Part shown: in pieces, positions 34,661-44,284 of the stretch
Layout of the letters: each line of letters opens with the position of its first letter
How positions within the stretch are numbered: position 1 is the stretch's first letter
Source: Citreicella sp. C3M06
GTDB taxonomy: Bacteria; Pseudomonadota; Alphaproteobacteria; Rhodobacterales; Rhodobacteraceae
NCBI RefSeq assembly: GCF_018860705.1
Contig: NZ_JAHKQA010000105.1
Span: 1-64,000 of the forward strand
Length of the DNA: 64,000 bases
Direction: 5' to 3'
Program-made: the position numbers and the translations under genes
Notes under the pieces: model-generated
What the model was told of the DNA's origin: nothing
What the model saw: the letters and a program-made list of their open reading frames with translations, nothing else
The model's database searches: none

Positions 34661-34680
34661 CATCTTGCCAGATAAACTCC
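34658..34680 (+). repeat. Dispersed 23-bp repeat, copy A
   Basis: The 23 bases starting CTTCATCTTGCCAGATAAAC occur again with one mismatch at 52462-52484. Both copies lie just beyond the 3' end of a plus-strand gene, between convergent genes. This looks like a family of short extragenic repeats. Confidence 0.7.
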
Positions 34681-34717
34681 CGCCGGAGGCATCCTGCCCC
34701 CTCAGCCGGCCCTGCCG

Positions 34718-36595
34718 TCAGACCCGTTGCGCCTCACTGGCGTCGACCTCGTCTTCGCCATGTTCGACCCAGCGCGCGATGATATCCCGCGCCTGCCCCT
34801 CGTCGAGACTGTGAATCGCGCTGCGCAGTTCCCTGAGCGCCGTGGCGATCTCGAATTCCGACAGATAGCCTTCTTGCGCCCGCATGATCTTGTGATGCGG
34901 CGTGGTCAGCATGTCGGGAGAGATCAGCAGCTCTTCGTGCAGCTTTTCGCCCTTGCGCAGGCCGGTCACCTCGATTTCGATATCGCCATCGGGGTTCTTG
35001 TCGTCGCGCACCGAATAGCCCGCGCCTTCGATCATCTGCCGAGCCAGCTTCTTGATCGGCACCGGCGCGCCCATGTCGAGCACGAAGACATCGCCGCCCC
35101 GCGCGAACGACCCGGCCAGAAGCACAAGCCGCGCCGCTTCCGAGATCGTCATGAAATAGCGCGTCACCTTCGGATCGGTCAGGGTGACGGGCCCCCCGCG
35201 CGAAATCTGCTCTTCGAACAGCGGAATCACCGATCCGGACGAGCCCAGAACATTGCCGAACCGCACCATCGAAAACCGGGTGCCGGTGCTGCGCGTCGCC
35301 AGATCCTGCACCACCAGTTCCGCCAGGCGCTTGGACGCACCCATCACGTTGGTCGGCCGCACGGCTTTGTCCGAAGACACCAGAATGAACCGCTCGACCC
35401 CGGCTTCGCGCGCCACCTCGGCCAGTGTCTTGGTGCCGATAACGTTGTTGTTCAGCCCCGACAGCACGTTGCATTCCACCAGTGGCAGATGCTTGTAGGC
35501 GGCAGCGTGAAGCACCGCCTCGATGCGGTACACCTCCATCGTCCGCGCCATCAGGTTCGCGTCAAGAACCGAGCCAAGGACCGGCACGATGGTCATGCCG
35601 GCGGTCAGGTCCTTCAGCTCTTTCTCGATGTTGTAGAGACCCAGCTCTGAATGATCGACCAGCACCACGCATTCGGGCTTGCAGGCGATCAGCTGGCGGC
35701 ACAGTTCCGATCCGATGGACCCGCCCGCGCCGGTCACCAGAATACGCCGGCCAGAATAGGCATGGCTGACGCCCGGAAGCTCGGATTCCAGCCGGTTGCG
35801 GCCCAGCAGATCGTCCAGCGACACCGGGGTGACGCTTTTGCGCAGCTCGCGCTCGCCAACCAGCTCGGCAAAGGACGGCAGCGCGTGGACCTCGCAGCCG
35901 ATGGTGCGCAACTTGTGGGCGATGCGCGCCAGCTGCGGCGGGCTGCTCGACGGCATCGCCAGCACCACGCGATCAATGGACCGGCGCTGGATGATCTCGG
36001 GGATGGCAGAGGGCGCGTGCACGCGGAGCCCCGCCACGACCTGACTTTGCAACGTCGGGTTGTCATCGACAAAGCAGACCGGGTCGATCTTGTTGTCGTG
36101 GCGCAGCGCGGCGGCCAGTTGCTGGCCGGTCTGCCCGGCGCCATAGATCAGCACCCGCATCCGGTTCAGCCCGCGCTTGTAGATTTCAAGCGTCAGGTAC
36201 CGGGCAAGAATGCGCCAGCTTGCGCCGAGAACCACGAGAATCAGACCGAAGTTGAAGAAGAGCGGCAGCGACAGCTGCGGCGTCATCGTCTTGTTGATCA
36301 GCACCGCCACCACCGCGCTGATGGCGGCAAACCCTGCGGTGCGGGTAATGCCCCGCGTGTCATAGGCGTTGAGCGTGAACTTCGGCAGCCCGAAGTACCA
36401 GCTTGCGCCCGCCCCGGCCAAACCCGTCGCGGCAATCAGCGGTATCAGTTGCTCAAGGGGCGGATGATCAGGATTGACCGCGGCGTTCAGGAGAAGGGCC
36501 GAAACCATGGACAGCACGACCATTGCGATATCTGTCAGCAGAAAGAGGACCTGTTTCTGCGCTCGCGTAAGGGACGTGACGAGCCAATAAAGCAT
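34718..36595 (-). CDS. Membrane-bound nucleotide-sugar 4,6-dehydratase (CapD/FlaA1/PglF type)
   Basis: A 625-residue protein. Residues 1-130 hold four predicted membrane helices. A first Rossmann-like domain has YGAGQTGQQL near 151-160. The catalytic dehydratase domain starts at TGAGGSIGSE (288-297) and has SSDKA at 407-411 and MGASK at 418-422, where the family has Met instead of the usual catalytic Tyr. Members convert UDP-GlcNAc or similar sugars to 4-keto-6-deoxy forms for capsule, O-antigen or glycan synthesis. The gene stands alone, convergent with the LOG gene. GGAAGGAAG precedes ATG 36595. Confidence 0.93.
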   Translation of the reverse strand: MLYWLVTSLTRAQKQVLFLLTDIAMVVLSMVSALLLNAAVNPDHPPLEQLIPLIAATGLAGAGASWYFGLPKFTLNAYDTRGITRTAGFAAISAVVAVLINKTMTPQLSLPLFFNFGLILVVLGASWRILARYLTLEIYKRGLNRMRVLIYGAGQTGQQLAAALRHDNKIDPVCFVDDNPTLQSQVVAGLRVHAPSAIPEIIQRRSIDRVVLAMPSSSPPQLARIAHKLRTIGCEVHALPSFAELVGERELRKSVTPVSLDDLLGRNRLESELPGVSHAYSGRRILVTGAGGSIGSELCRQLIACKPECVVLVDHSELGLYNIEKELKDLTAGMTIVPVLGSVLDANLMARTMEVYRIEAVLHAAAYKHLPLVECNVLSGLNNNVIGTKTLAEVAREAGVERFILVSSDKAVRPTNVMGASKRLAELVVQDLATRSTGTRFSMVRFGNVLGSSGSVIPLFEEQISRGGPVTLTDPKVTRYFMTISEAARLVLLAGSFARGGDVFVLDMGAPVPIKKLARQMIEGAGYSVRDDKNPDGDIEIEVTGLRKGEKLHEELLISPDMLTTPHHKIMRAQEGYLSEFEIATALRELRSAIHSLDEGQARDIIARWVEHGEDEVDASEAQRV

Positions 36596-37035
36596 TCCGG
36601 TCTTCCTTCCACATACGTGGTACTGTCAAAGTCACTATCGTAAGGCCCCGCACCTGGATGAAAGATCCTGCGGCGGTCTGGCTGGCTTGAAGCAAGCGAT
36701 GCCTAACCTGTGATCAAAACTACGGATTTCCTACGCGATTGCCCATTCCCTAGACAAGTCTGGAATTTCTGCACTTGCACAAATGGGCGAAAATTCACCG
36801 AGCGCGTTGCATTTGGGCAAGACGGGGGGATTTTGCCAGCGCCAATGCCGGCAGTTGCCCGGAAAACCGGCAAACCTTGTCCGAACGCGGGCCGGCTTTG
36901 CTGCACCGGGGATTCGCGCGTAGCGAGCCCGCCCCTACTCTCCTCTTTCGCAGACCCAGTCCTTGCGGTATGACGCGCGCCAACCCGCCCGGGTGCCAGG
37001 GGGCACCTGAGTGTGAAAGTCTGAAGGAGACTCCG
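36596..37035. other. Divergent intergenic region between the dehydratase gene and asd
   Basis: 440 bases without a supported gene. It is AT-richer than its surroundings around 36700-36800, as expected for a promoter region serving two divergent genes. A TTGACA on the minus strand (36624-36629) lies too close to the dehydratase start for a sensible -10 box. No operator or riboswitch was recognised. Confidence 0.5.
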
Positions 37036-38058
37036 ATGGGCTACAAGATCGTCGTCGTCGGCGCCACCGGCAACGTGGGCCGTGAAATGCTGAACATTCT
37101 TGCCGAGCGCGAATTCCCGGTGGACGAGATTGCCGTGCTGGCCTCGCGCCGGTCGCTCGGCAGCGAAGTGAGCTTTGGCGAGCGGACTCTCAAGATCAAG
37201 GATCTGGCCACCTTCGATTTCACCGGCTGGGACATTGCGCTGTTCGCCGTCGGCTCCGAGGCCACGAAAGAATACGCCCCCAAGGCCGCCAAGACCGGCT
37301 GCGTGGTGATCGACAACTCTTCGCTGTATCGCTACGACCCCGATGTTCCGCTGGTGGTGCCGGAAGTGAACGCCGACGCCGTGATGGGCTACACCAAGAA
37401 GAACATCATCGCGAACCCCAACTGCTCGACCGCGCAGATGGTCGTGGCGCTCAAGCCGCTGCATGACCGCGCCAAGATCAAGCGCGTCGTGGTCTCGACC
37501 TACCAGTCGGTGTCGGGGTCCGGCAAGGAAGGCATGGACGAGCTCTGGGATCAGACCAAGTCGATCTACAACCCCGTGACCGAAGTGCCGCCCAAGAAAT
37601 ACCCCAAGCAGATCGCCTTCAACGTGATTCCGCACATCGACGTCTTCATGGAGGACGGCTCGACCAAGGAAGAATGGAAGATGGTCGTCGAAACCAAGAA
37701 GATCGTCGATCCGTCGATCAAGGTCACCGCGACCTGCGTGCGGGTCCCGGTCTTTGTTGGCCACGCGGAATCGATCAATATCGAATTCGAGGAGTTCCTT
37801 GACGAGGACGAGGCCCGCGACATCCTGCGCGAGGCCCCCGGCATCATGGTTGTCGACAAGCGCGAAGACGGTGGCTACATCACCCCGGTCGAATGCGTCG
37901 GCGATTTTGCCACCTTCATCAGCCGCATCCGTCAGGATTCGACCATCGACAACGGTCTGAACCTGTGGTGCGTGTCGGACAACCTGCGCAAGGGCGCGGC
38001 CCTGAACGCGGTTCAGATCGCCGAGGTCCTTGGCCAGAAAGCGCTGAAAAAGGGCTGA
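37036..38058 (+). CDS. asd: Aspartate-semialdehyde dehydrogenase
   Basis: A 340-residue NADP-dependent enzyme that reduces aspartyl phosphate to aspartate semialdehyde, feeding lysine, threonine, methionine and diaminopimelate synthesis. The NADP motif GATGNVG is at residues 9-15, and the catalytic cysteine is C130 in NPNCST. A conserved VGHAESINIEF supplies the histidine. AAGGAGA precedes ATG 37036. It is followed by a strong terminator and has no biosynthetic neighbours, the usual arrangement in this group. Confidence 0.97.
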   Translation: MGYKIVVVGATGNVGREMLNILAEREFPVDEIAVLASRRSLGSEVSFGERTLKIKDLATFDFTGWDIALFAVGSEATKEYAPKAAKTGCVVIDNSSLYRYDPDVPLVVPEVNADAVMGYTKKNIIANPNCSTAQMVVALKPLHDRAKIKRVVVSTYQSVSGSGKEGMDELWDQTKSIYNPVTEVPPKKYPKQIAFNVIPHIDVFMEDGSTKEEWKMVVETKKIVDPSIKVTATCVRVPVFVGHAESINIEFEEFLDEDEARDILREAPGIMVVDKREDGGYITPVECVGDFATFISRIRQDSTIDNGLNLWCVSDNLRKGAALNAVQIAEVLGQKALKKG

Positions 38059-38090
38059 AACGACGCCCTTTTCCTGACTTTGACGGGCTG

Positions 38091-38125
38091 GCGGCGGCGC
38101 TCCTGCGGGACGCCGCCGCTTTCGT
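38091..38125 (+). terminator. Intrinsic terminator of asd
   Basis: GCGGCGGCG and CGCCGCCGC form a perfect 9-bp stem around an 11-base loop, followed by TTTCGTT. It begins about 30 bases after the asd stop codon. Confidence 0.8.
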
Positions 38126-38488
38126 TAAAAAGAAAGATATTTCGAACATCGCGCACCGCCCCTTTGCCAAAGGCAGGTTTCACGGGGGCTGGCGTGGACC
38201 GGTTCACCGGCCTTCCCGGCGGTAAGAACGACGCTGCACACGGACCAGAAGCCGTGACAAAGCAAGCTCCTGTCGGAGCGCGCCTGCATCGAAACCGCTT
38301 GTTTCGCCCTCGCCCGCAGCCAGCGGTTCCGCGAGAGACAGCCCCGACCGGCGCGGGAAAGCCAGCTGGCGTGCAGGTTCGTGCTGCCTGGGATTGGCAC
38401 GGGCAGATCACACAACGAGCGCCACGTCAGGCATTGATTAACCGACGCCCAGCAAGCTTGCACGGCCCCCACCCTGAAAGGTCCGGCC
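38126..38488. other. Gene-free spacer downstream of asd
   Basis: About 360 bases beyond the asd terminator with no supported gene, RNA or repeat. It presumably holds the promoter of the 98-residue gene starting at 38489. Confidence 0.5.
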
Positions 38489-38785
38489 ATGTCCAGTTCG
38501 CTTCATCGCCCGCTTGATACCGAAACCGCAACGATGCTGCGCATCGTGCTGCGCCCGCTGCTCGACACCGCCCGCGACTGGCAAAGCCTGTCAGCCGCGC
38601 TTGCTCTCAAAGGCTATGAGCTGCATTTCCGTGACGGACGCATGCTCTTCGTCGAGAGCTACACCGGGGAAGCGATCAGCACCGGTGCCGCCATCGGCGT
38701 TCCACTAAAGACGCTGTCTGACCGCCTTGGCCGCCCGTCGCTGACGATGTCAGCAGACGGACGCTCGGCGGTTCTTCATACCTGA
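38489..38785 (+). CDS. Hypothetical protein, 98 residues
   Basis: A small soluble protein starting MSSSLHRPLDTETATMLRIVLRPLLDTARDW. The middle (LAALKGYELHFRDGRMLFVES-like pattern) suggests an alpha/beta fold similar to small proteins that accompany relaxases or mobilisation genes, but I cannot assign it. GAAAGG precedes the ATG. It is convergent with the carbonic anhydrase gene, with a 2-base gap. Codon use is native. Confidence 0.6.
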   Translation: MSSSLHRPLDTETATMLRIVLRPLLDTARDWQSLSAALALKGYELHFRDGRMLFVESYTGEAISTGAAIGVPLKTLSDRLGRPSLTMSADGRSAVLHT

Positions 38786-38787
38786 GA

Positions 38788-39435
38788 TCAGATCTCGACG
38801 AAGCCGTCCTCGCTGGGATCGAAGACTTCGATCTTGCCGGTGCCAATCTCGTGCCAAAGCCCGTGCAGGGTCATATCCTCGGACTCGACGGCCTCGCGCA
38901 CGAAGGGAAACGTCAGCAGATTGCCGATCGACGTCAGCACCGCCTCATGTTCCAGCGCCTTCGGACGGGTTTCGGCCGGCAGATCCTTCACCTTCTCATA
39001 GCCCGGACGCAGAACATCCATCCAGCGACCGACAAAGCTCGACTGGTCCTCGAGCTCCGGCGCATTGCCCGAGCACATGTCGATGCACCCCTGCACGCCG
39101 CCGCAGCTGGAATGCCCCATGACGATGACATGCGCCACCTTGAGCACGCAGACAGCATATTCGATCGCCGCCGAGGTGCCGTGCTGCTTGCCATCGGGCT
39201 CGTAGGGCGGCACGAGATTGGCGATATTGCGATGGATAAAGAATTCGCCGGTATCCGCACCAAACAGCGACGTTACGTGAACGCGGCTGTCACAGCATGA
39301 GATAATCATCGCCCTTGGATGCTGCCCTTGCGAGGCAAGCCGACGAAACCATGCGTGGTTCTCCGCATAGCTTGTCGCTTTCCAGCCGTGATAGCGCTGG
39401 ATAAGATACTGTGGGAGAGGTCGCGCTCGGTGCAT
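38788..39435 (-). CDS. Beta-class carbonic anhydrase
   Basis: A 215-residue zinc enzyme interconverting CO2 and bicarbonate. Zinc ligands are C47 (CCDSR, with D49 and R51 as the catalytic dyad), H108 and C111 (MGHSSCGG). The start at 39435 is preceded by AGGAGG at ideal spacing. The frame remains open far upstream (to about 40146) without similarity; those residues are not part of the gene. Length is typical of the Can/CynT type. Confidence 0.95.
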   Translation of the reverse strand: MHRARPLPQYLIQRYHGWKATSYAENHAWFRRLASQGQHPRAMIISCCDSRVHVTSLFGADTGEFFIHRNIANLVPPYEPDGKQHGTSAAIEYAVCVLKVAHVIVMGHSSCGGVQGCIDMCSGNAPELEDQSSFVGRWMDVLRPGYEKVKDLPAETRPKALEHEAVLTSIGNLLTFPFVREAVESEDMTLHGLWHEIGTGKIEVFDPSEDGFVEI

Positions 39436-39581
39436 CACATCCTCCTGGTCGCATGGTGATCCCCCGGGAATACGCTGAATTTTGCTGGAATTCGAGAGAA
39501 GAAATGATCCGGGTCTAACGTTTTGGGAACTATGGATCTGTATCCCCTGACAGCGTGGGGTCACGATAAAGGATAGGACGC

Positions 39582-39965
39582 GTGGTGGAACAGGTTGCAG
39601 TGCTTTCGCCGAGCGAGAAGGCTGGTTTGAATCCCGAACGACTGGAAGGACTTTACCAGCGGCTCGGTGCACAAGAGGGCGAAGATGTCCTGTGCCGGGC
39701 CATGGAAGAACTTGCCTATCGGCTCGGGCAGGCTGATCGCTTTTACGAAACGTCGGATTTCGCCGAGATGCGCAAATGCACGCATACGCTTGGCGCGATT
39801 GCCGACCAGATCGGGATGAGCGCGCTGACGCGGATCTCGGCCGATGTCGTGCAATGCATCGACGATGGCGATGCCGTGGCGCTTGCCGCCACGCTTGCGC
39901 GCATGGCGCGGGTGGGCGAACGCTCGCTCTACGCGGTGTGGGATCTTCAGGATATTCCGGTCTGA
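39582..39965 (+). CDS. Hypothetical protein with Hpt-like helical pattern
   Basis: A 127-residue all-helical protein. The segment MRKCTHTLGAIADQIGMSAL resembles the phosphorylatable histidine helix of Hpt domains (usual pattern AHTLKGSAANLG), and the following DGDAVALAATLARM also fits. This is a weak resemblance and phosphotransfer is inferred only. The start is GTG at 39582, with a second GTG immediately after; AAGGATAGGA lies upstream. It is divergent from the carbonic anhydrase gene and followed by an aminopeptidase. Confidence 0.6.
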   Translation: MVEQVAVLSPSEKAGLNPERLEGLYQRLGAQEGEDVLCRAMEELAYRLGQADRFYETSDFAEMRKCTHTLGAIADQIGMSALTRISADVVQCIDDGDAVALAATLARMARVGERSLYAVWDLQDIPV

Positions 39966-40037
39966 TCCAACCCCTTGCGGGTGGCGATGGGGACGCTAGG
40001 CTTGGCGCACCAGACCCACCTGCAAGGAAACACCCAG

Positions 40038-41410
<1,373 letters not shown>

Positions 41411-41414
<4 letters not shown>

Positions 41415-42241
41415 TCGACGCCCGCCAGCGGCCCGCGAATGATCGAGTCGTCAGCCGGGGGTTTTCGGCGCAATACCCCGACCTGACGCCGGTCGACCCG
41501 CGCGCCTGTTTTGTCAGCGTCCCGGTGGTCGACCTTGCCGAAACGCCCGGTGGCAAGCGCGCACGGCAGTTGCGCTATGGCGATGCGGTCGATGTGCTCG
41601 AAGACCGCGGCGGCGCGCTGTTCGTCTATGCCCCGGGCGCCGACTACGCTGGCTGGCTGGCGGATGGAACCGTGCAACCGGCCACGGCGCGCCCCGCCCC
41701 AACGCTGCGTATCGGCGTCCGGCAGACGCATGTCTACCCGCTGCCCGACATGAAGACCCGCGAGCGATGCGCCCTGACGCATCTGTCCACCCTGTCCGCC
41801 ACCGGGCGGCGCGAGGGAGGGTTTACCGAAACCGAACTCGGCTGGATTCCCACGCCCCACCTTGCCGAGGGGGTTGCGGCGGATCCTGTCGCCATCGCCG
41901 GGCTGTACCTAGGCACGCCGTATCTGTGGGGGGGCAACAGCGGCTTTGGCATTGATTGCTCCGGGCTGGTTCAGGCGGCGCTGATGGCCTGTGGCCGCGC
42001 CTGCCCCGGTGACAGCGACCTGCAACAGAACACCCTTGGCCAGACCCTGCCGCAAGGCACGACGCCGCAGCGCGGCGATCTGCTGTTCTGGAAGGGCCAT
42101 GTCGCCCTTGTGAGCGGTCCGGACCAGATCCTGCACGCCAATGCCTTCCACATGGCGGTCGCGTTCGAAGGGCTGACGCAGGCGGTCAACCGCATCAACG
42201 CCCAAGGCGATGGCCCCGTCACGCGCCACGCCCGGCTGTGA
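41411..42241 (+). CDS. NlpC/P60 family cysteine peptidase with SH3-like domain
   Basis: A 276-residue protein. The first part resembles bacterial SH3 domains. The C-terminal NlpC/P60 domain has the catalytic cysteine C183 in FGIDCSG and a histidine in WKGHVALVS. These enzymes cut gamma-D-Glu-diaminopimelate bonds in peptidoglycan peptides. There is no signal peptide, so a cytoplasmic role in muropeptide recycling with the coupled M17 peptidase is likely. The GTG start at 41411 overlaps the upstream stop (GTGA). Confidence 0.9.
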
Positions 42242-42244
42242 CGT

Positions 42245-44284
42245 CTAGCGGCGGCCCTCGCGCAGCCATGCACCAATGATGAACGCCGAGGCCAGCAGCA
42301 AAGTCAGCCACGCCGGAAGCAGCGGGATCTGGCGCACATCCATGGTCTGATAGGCCTCGCGCGGGGTAATCCCGATCCAGCCGCGCCCTGCCGCGGGCCG
42401 CCCCACGGCAACGGCGCGGATGCTCGGCAACCCATCTTCAAGGCGCAACACCCCGCCGCGCAGCGCATCCACCGCAGGTTCAAGCGCCTCGCCGCTGGCG
42501 ATGGTCTGCTCGAACTCCTTCGGCGCGGCGGGTCCAAGCCCGATCACCGCCATCTCGTCGCCTTCGACCAGCCGGTAAAGCCCGATTTCCGGCCCTTCAT
42601 ATAGCGCCTCGAACCGCCCCGGAGACACCTCTGACAAGCTCACCTCTTCGGTCGTGCCATCGGGCTTGGTGATCGTCACTGTCCCCACGGAATCTTCAAG
42701 CGTGCGGCGGATGATCCGCATCGACTGGCCGGATGCCTCGGCCCAGAGCGCCTCTTCTTCCAGATCGGGCTCTTTCATCATCCAATGCGCAAGGCGGCGC
42801 AACAGGTCGAGCTGCGGCCCGCCGCCCTCGTATCCACGCGACCAGAGCCACGCCTGATCCGACGCAAGAAGCGCAACGCGCCCCTCGCCCACGCGGTCGA
42901 GGATCAGCAACGGCTTGTCGTCGACACCCGACATCAACACCTCGCCATCGCCTGGTTCGACCTCGACCTGCCGCAGCCAGCGGCCCCAGGTTTCGGCCCC
43001 GGCCAACCCGGCCGTGACAGGATGGCGCTGCCCAAGGTCGGTGACCTTGGGGCGGAAACCTTCGTCGATGATGCGCGCGGTCGGCTCGGCGGGCAGGATA
43101 TCGGCCAGCGGCGAGCGATAGATCGAATCCGCACTAGCGAAATCCGGCCCCGCAGCCACCAGCACCGCACCGCCAGTTTCGACATAGTTGCGCACGTTGT
43201 CGAGATAGATCGACGGCAGGATGCCGCGCCGCTTGTAACGGTCAAAGATGATCAGGTCGAAATCGTCGATTTTTTCAAGGAACAGCTCGCGGGTCGGAAA
43301 GGCGATCAGGGACAGCTCGCTCACCGGCACGCCATCCTGTTTTTCCGGGGGCCGCAGGATGGTGAAATGCACCAGATCGACAGAGCTGTCCGATTTCAGC
43401 AGGTTGCGCCAGGTTCGGCCGCCTGCATGCGGCTCTCCGGATACCAGCAGAACCCGCAGCCGGTCGCGCACCCCGTTGATCTGCACCAGCGCCGCGTTGT
43501 TGCGATCGGTCAGCTCGCCCGCAGCTTCGGGCGTGGAAAAGCGGATCACGTTCAGCCCACCATGGGGCAGTTCGATCGGCAATTCGACATCCTCGCCGAC
43601 CGGGATGGTGAAGCTTTGCGCCTCGCCGCCATCGATCTCGATCTCCAGCGGTGCCTGAACGGCGCGCGGCGCGGCGCCGTCGTCGTCGATACGCAGTGTC
43701 AGCGTCACCGGCTCGCCCAGGATGGCGAAGGCCGGAGCGTTGCTGACCACCAACCGGCGGTCCCAGTCCTGCTCGCGCCCGGTCAGCAGCAACTGCATCG
43801 GCGCAGGCAGGTTCGGCGCGCGGTCCAGATCGTGCAGCCGCCCGTCCGATAGTACGAACACCCCGGCAATCCGCCCGCGCGGCTCTTCGGCCATCGCCGC
43901 CGACAGGGCGGTCATCAACTGGGTGCCGGTGTCACCGTCGCCATCGCCAACCTCGATGCGACGCACCTCGGTATTCGGACGCGCCTCGAGGCGCGCGGCA
44001 AGGGTCGCGGCGGCGTCCTCGGTTGTCTGCAACCTGCCCGCAAGTCGCTGCGACGCGCTTTTGTCGACCAACATCAACACGATATCGGACAGCGGCGCGC
44101 GGTCCTCCTCCTGAAACGAGGGTTGCGCCAGCGCCGCCACCAACACCACGCCAGCAAAGAAGCGCAGCGGCCAGCCGCGCAATCCGCGCCACAGCGCAAG
44201 CATCACGCCCAGCGCCGAAAGCCCCCCCAGCACCGCAATTGCGGACCAAGGCAGAAGCGGGTCGAAAACGAGTTGTCCGGTCAT
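42245..44284 (-). CDS. VWA-like membrane protein of the MoxR operon
   Basis: A 679-residue protein with N-terminal membrane helices (about residues 12-55) and one near the C-terminus. After the second helix it has VDKSAS at 73-78, matching the MIDAS pattern DxSxS of von Willebrand A domains, and VFVLSDG further on. A later part (LRVLLVSGEPHAGGR, LIIFDRYKRRG) resembles the glutamine-amidotransferase-like fold seen in such proteins. It is the last gene of the operon and overlaps the DUF4159 gene by 4 bases (ATGA). Function unknown; the architecture suggests envelope-anchored protein-protein interaction. Confidence 0.8.
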   Translation of the reverse strand: MTGQLVFDPLLPWSAIAVLGGLSALGVMLALWRGLRGWPLRFFAGVVLVAALAQPSFQEEDRAPLSDIVLMLVDKSASQRLAGRLQTTEDAAATLAARLEARPNTEVRRIEVGDGDGDTGTQLMTALSAAMAEEPRGRIAGVFVLSDGRLHDLDRAPNLPAPMQLLLTGREQDWDRRLVVSNAPAFAILGEPVTLTLRIDDDGAAPRAVQAPLEIEIDGGEAQSFTIPVGEDVELPIELPHGGLNVIRFSTPEAAGELTDRNNAALVQINGVRDRLRVLLVSGEPHAGGRTWRNLLKSDSSVDLVHFTILRPPEKQDGVPVSELSLIAFPTRELFLEKIDDFDLIIFDRYKRRGILPSIYLDNVRNYVETGGAVLVAAGPDFASADSIYRSPLADILPAEPTARIIDEGFRPKVTDLGQRHPVTAGLAGAETWGRWLRQVEVEPGDGEVLMSGVDDKPLLILDRVGEGRVALLASDQAWLWSRGYEGGGPQLDLLRRLAHWMMKEPDLEEEALWAEASGQSMRIIRRTLEDSVGTVTITKPDGTTEEVSLSEVSPGRFEALYEGPEIGLYRLVEGDEMAVIGLGPAAPKEFEQTIASGEALEPAVDALRGGVLRLEDGLPSIRAVAVGRPAAGRGWIGITPREAYQTMDVRQIPLLPAWLTLLLASAFIIGAWLREGRR

